Part shown: positions 7,685 to 9,432 of the stretch, piece by piece | How the letters are laid out: every line of letters begins with the position of its first letter | How positions within the stretch are numbered: the first letter of the stretch is position 1 | Assembly (NCBI GenBank): GCA_944326735.1 | Contig: CALVFC010000045.1 | Span: 1-9,432 of the forward strand | Source of the DNA: an uncultured Limosilactobacillus sp. | GTDB taxonomy: Bacteria; Bacillota; Bacilli; Lactobacillales; Lactobacillaceae | Length of the DNA: 9,432 nt | Direction: 5' to 3' | The notes under the pieces: generated by a model | Told to the model about the DNA's origin: nothing | Seen by the model: only the letters and a program-made list of their open reading frames with translations | Database searches by the model: none | Translations under genes and position numbers: made by a program

Positions 7685-7698
7685 TGAAACCGTTTCCT
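7685..7698. promoter_or_regulatory. cre-like CcpA operator downstream of the cydA promoter
   Basis: On the plus strand TGAAACCGTTTCCT matches the cre consensus TGAAANCGNTTNCA at every position but the last. Its core GAAAC-C-GTTTC is a perfect inverted repeat with a one-base centre. If the promoter at 7715-7743 is right, the site sits at about +10 to +23. Bound CcpA there would block elongation or initiation, giving repression on preferred sugars. A further half-site, TGAAAC on the minus strand at 7699-7704, pairs with the same GTTTCA (7685-7690), giving a second nested inverted repeat with an 8-nt spacer. Confidence 0.6.
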
Positions 7699-7714
7699 GT
7701 TTCATTCCACTATC

Positions 7715-7743
7715 ATCATAATACTTGTGATAAGGAATTACAA
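7715..7743 (-). promoter_or_regulatory. Predicted sigma-A promoter of the cydABDC-ndh operon
   Basis: The minus strand has TTGTAA (7738-7743, four of six matches to TTGACA) and TATGAT (7715-7720, five of six matches to TATAAT), separated by exactly 17 nt. The expected start is near 7708, giving a leader of about 55 nt before the cydA ATG. No better-spaced pair was found elsewhere in the gap. Confidence 0.55.
7725..7743. promoter_or_regulatory. Rex-like inverted repeat over the -35 and spacer
   Basis: Plus-strand TTGTGA (7725-7730) and TTACAA (7738-7743) form an imperfect inverted repeat with six of seven outer positions paired. Rex, the NADH-sensing repressor known to control cyd genes in Firmicutes, binds TTGTGA-N6-TCACAA. 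Here the spacer between the hexamers is seven bases instead of six, and one base differs. The position over the promoter is right for a repressor but the spacing is not canonical, so this is only a candidate. Confidence 0.3.
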
Positions 7744-7800
7744 ATGAATTTACCAATTATTTTAGAGGTTTAAATATAAATAGATCCTTTAGTTACTAGG

Positions 7801-7828
7801 TATCACGTTCACTTATCAAATGATATCA
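7801..7828. other. Cluster of TGATA/TATCA repeats upstream of the cyd promoter
   Basis: On the minus strand TGATA occurs three times (7824-7828, 7814-7818, 7801-7805). The segment also holds two overlapping palindromes, TATCA-AA-TGATA at 7814-7825 and TGATATCA at 7821-7828 (plus strand). It lies about 60-85 bp upstream of the -35. It could bind a regulator, or be chance in AT-rich sequence. The rest of the gap from 7744 to 7849 is AT-rich and holds no gene that I can support. Confidence 0.25.
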
Positions 7829-7849
7829 ATTTATTTAAAAATAGATAAT

Positions 7850-7879
7850 AAAAAAGCAAGTCGATAACACCGACTTGCT
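7850..7879 (-). terminator. Intrinsic terminator of valS
   Basis: A perfect 9-bp stem (AGCAAGTCG at 7855-7863 with CGACTTGCT at 7871-7879) has a 7-nt loop. On the minus strand it is followed by TTTTTATTAT. It lies 14 nt after the valS stop codon. It is a strong intrinsic terminator and should separate valS from the cyd operon. Confidence 0.92.
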
Positions 7880-7893
7880 CTGTAATTCTAATT

Positions 7894-9432
7894 TTAAGCG
7901 TTCGCTAATGAAGCTAACCGATCCTTAGCGGCGGCCAGCTTTTGTTGCCAATCCTTAGCCTTCGCGCGTTCTTCATCAACAACAGCTTCAGGAGCGTTGT
8001 CAACAAACTTTTGATTGCTCAACTTCTTTTCAGAACGTTGCACTTCTTTTTCAAGTTTAGCAATTTCCTTTTGCATCCGTGCGCGTTCCTTATCAAGATC
8101 AACCAATTCAGCCATTGGAATGTCCACTTCGGCACCAGTAATGATCGATGACAAAGCCAACTTTGGCGTGGCCACATCTGTCCCGATAGTTAATTCTTCA
8201 GGATGACAGAAGCGGTCAATGTAGTCTTGGTTATCCTTAAAGATATCCGCCAACTGCTGTGTTTCAACCTTGATCACCATATCAACAGGTTTGGACATTG
8301 GCGCATTGGCTTGATTACGAATATTCCGGACTGCCGTGATTAATTCAATCAGGTGACTCATTTCTTCAGTGGCATCCGCATCGTTAAATTCTGGATGGTC
8401 AACTGGGTATTTTGCAACCATGATTGACTTGCCTTCATGAGGCATCGACTGCCACAACTTTTCGGTAACGAATGGCATGATTGGGTGCATTAACTTCAGA
8501 ATTTGGTCGAGAACGTAACCCAGGATGTTCTTGGTATCCTGCTTTTCAGCATCGGTACCATTGTTCAGCTTCTCCTTGGTCATTTCGATGTACCAGTCGC
8601 AGAAATCGTTCCAGATGAAATTGTAGAGGGCCCGGCCAGCTTCACCAAATTCAAACTTGTCAAACTGAGCCGTAACCTGGACAACAGTTTCATTCAACCG
8701 TGATAAGATCCACCGGTCTGCTAAGTCCCACTTGCTCTTATCTGGTAATTGTGGAGCTGGCATGTCACCTAAGTTCATAATGACATAACGGCTAGCATTC
8801 CAAATCTTATTAATGAAATTCCAAGCAGCATCCATCTTGGTATAGGAGAACCGGATATCTTGACCTGGCGTAGAACCAGTAATCAGGAACCAACGCAGGG
8901 CATCAACCCCGTACTTCTTGATCACGTCCATTGGGTCAATCCCGTTACCAAGTGACTTACTCATCTTGCGACCCTGTTCATCACGAATCAAACCGTGTAA
9001 GAGGACATTCTTAAATGGTGCCCGACCGGTAAATTCAAGTGATTGGAAGATCATCCGGGATACCCAGAAGAAGATAATATCGTATCCCGTTACCAGAGTA
9101 TTGGTTGGGAAGTAACGCTTATAGTCAGGGGCGTCCGTGTTTGGCCAACCCATCGTTGAGAATGGCCATAATGCACTGGAGAACCAGGTATCGAGGACAT
9201 CCTTATCCTGTTCCCAGTTTTCGGCATCCTTAGGTGCTTCCATCCCGACGTAAACTTCACCTGTTTGCTTGTTATACCAAGCTGGAATCCGGTGACCCCA
9301 CCAAAGCTGACGAGAAATAACCCAGTCATGAATGTTCTCCATCCATTGTGTAAAGGTGTGTTCAAACCGCTTGGGGATGAAGTTAACCCGGTCATCAGTT
9401 TGTTGGTTCTTTAACGCTGCTTCTGCCAATGG
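7894..9432 (-). CDS. valS: Valyl-tRNA synthetase, C-terminal part (runs off the right edge)
   Basis: This class I synthetase charges tRNA-Val with valine in the cytoplasm. The window holds the last 512 codons of a protein usually near 880 residues. Counting from the leucine codon at 9427-9429: [14 protein letters not shown] at 38-51, [20 protein letters not shown] at 77-96, [14 protein letters not shown] at 114-127, and the catalytic KMSKS at 155-159 (8953-8967). A helical anticodon-binding domain follows, at about 200-370. The last 75 or so residues are Lys/Glu-rich with a heptad-like pattern, matching the C-terminal coiled-coil arm typical of ValRS. The frame is open to the edge: the codon at 9430-9432 is Pro, and the TTG at 9427-9429 is an internal Leu in the usual P-L-A-E-A segment, not a start. 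The gene ends in TAA at 7894-7896 and is followed by its own terminator. Confidence 0.97.
   Translation of the reverse strand, partial: PLAEAALKNQQTDDRVNFIPKRFEHTFTQWMENIHDWVISRQLWWGHRIPAWYNKQTGEVYVGMEAPKDAENWEQDKDVLDTWFSSALWPFSTMGWPNTDAPDYKRYFPTNTLVTGYDIIFFWVSRMIFQSLEFTGRAPFKNVLLHGLIRDEQGRKMSKSLGNGIDPMDVIKKYGVDALRWFLITGSTPGQDIRFSYTKMDAAWNFINKIWNASRYVIMNLGDMPAPQLPDKSKWDLADRWILSRLNETVVQVTAQFDKFEFGEAGRALYNFIWNDFCDWYIEMTKEKLNNGTDAEKQDTKNILGYVLDQILKLMHPIMPFVTEKLWQSMPHEGKSIMVAKYPVDHPEFNDADATEEMSHLIELITAVRNIRNQANAPMSKPVDMVIKVETQQLADIFKDNQDYIDRFCHPEELTIGTDVATPKLALSSIITGAEVDIPMAELVDLDKERARMQKEIAKLEKEVQRSEKKLSNQKFVDNAPEAVVDEERAKAKDWQQKLAAAKDRLASLANA

Noticed and set aside
7744..7849. Small gene, riboswitch or T-box between valS and cydA
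   Set aside because: No open frame with a ribosome site, no T-box sequence or large paired structure was found. The gap holds a terminator, a promoter region and AT-rich sequence only.
9090..9395. A 101-codon minus-strand open frame inside valS
   Set aside because: It lies in another frame of a strongly conserved synthetase region, has no ribosome site, and its translation resembles no family known to me.
9427..9429. TTG as a start codon for a 511-residue protein at the right edge
   Set aside because: The frame stays open to the edge (Pro codon at 9430-9432), the residue falls in the conserved P-L-A-E-A segment of ValRS, and the N-terminal synthetase core with its HIGH motif would be missing. 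It is an internal leucine of a gene cut by the window.
1..9432. Insertion sequence, prophage piece, CRISPR array or defence system
   Set aside because: No transposase, integrase, regularly spaced repeat or unfamiliar gene is present. All intervals over 130 bp outside the 7653-7893 gap are covered by recognisable housekeeping or respiratory genes.

Overview
The window reads as an ordinary chromosomal segment of a low-to-medium GC Firmicute, most likely a member of the Lactobacillaceae. Support for this is the strong AGGAGG-type ribosome sites, a five-gene cyd operon with a short-Q-loop cytochrome bd, a CcpA-type cre sequence, and the valS/folC neighbourhood known from Bacilli. I would not name a genus from sequence reading alone. 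Every convincing gene lies on the minus strand, so transcription runs from the right edge to the left edge.

Layout in transcription order: the C-terminal 512 codons of valS (valyl-tRNA synthetase) enter from the right edge and end at 7894, followed by a clear intrinsic terminator (7850-7879). A 241-bp gap (7653-7893) then carries the best promoter in the window (-35 at 7738-7743, -10 at 7715-7720). A cre-like site lies just downstream of it, and a Rex-like inverted repeat overlaps the -35 and spacer. Next comes a tightly packed block: cydA, cydB, cydD, cydC and ndh. Gaps between neighbours range from an 8-nt overlap to 18 nt, with most Shine-Dalgarno sequences buried in the preceding gene. 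The block ends in a second terminator (446-493). After a 128-bp gap, folC (dihydrofolate/folylpolyglutamate synthase) begins at 388 and leaves through the left edge.

The five central genes form a compact aerobic respiratory module. Ndh (type II NADH dehydrogenase) passes electrons from NADH to quinone. CydAB (cytochrome bd quinol oxidase) passes them from quinol to oxygen. CydDC is the heterodimeric ABC transporter needed to mature the haem-containing oxidase. No haem or menaquinone biosynthesis genes are present here. In many lactobacilli such a chain works only when haem, and often menaquinone, come from outside; whether that holds for this strain cannot be judged from the window.

I found no mobile element, CRISPR array, tRNA/rRNA gene or clearly new system. 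The points most worth checking are the placement of the respiratory block between valS and folC (adjacent in Bacillus subtilis), the layered regulatory sequence upstream of cydA, and a substitution in the quinone-site motif of Ndh.
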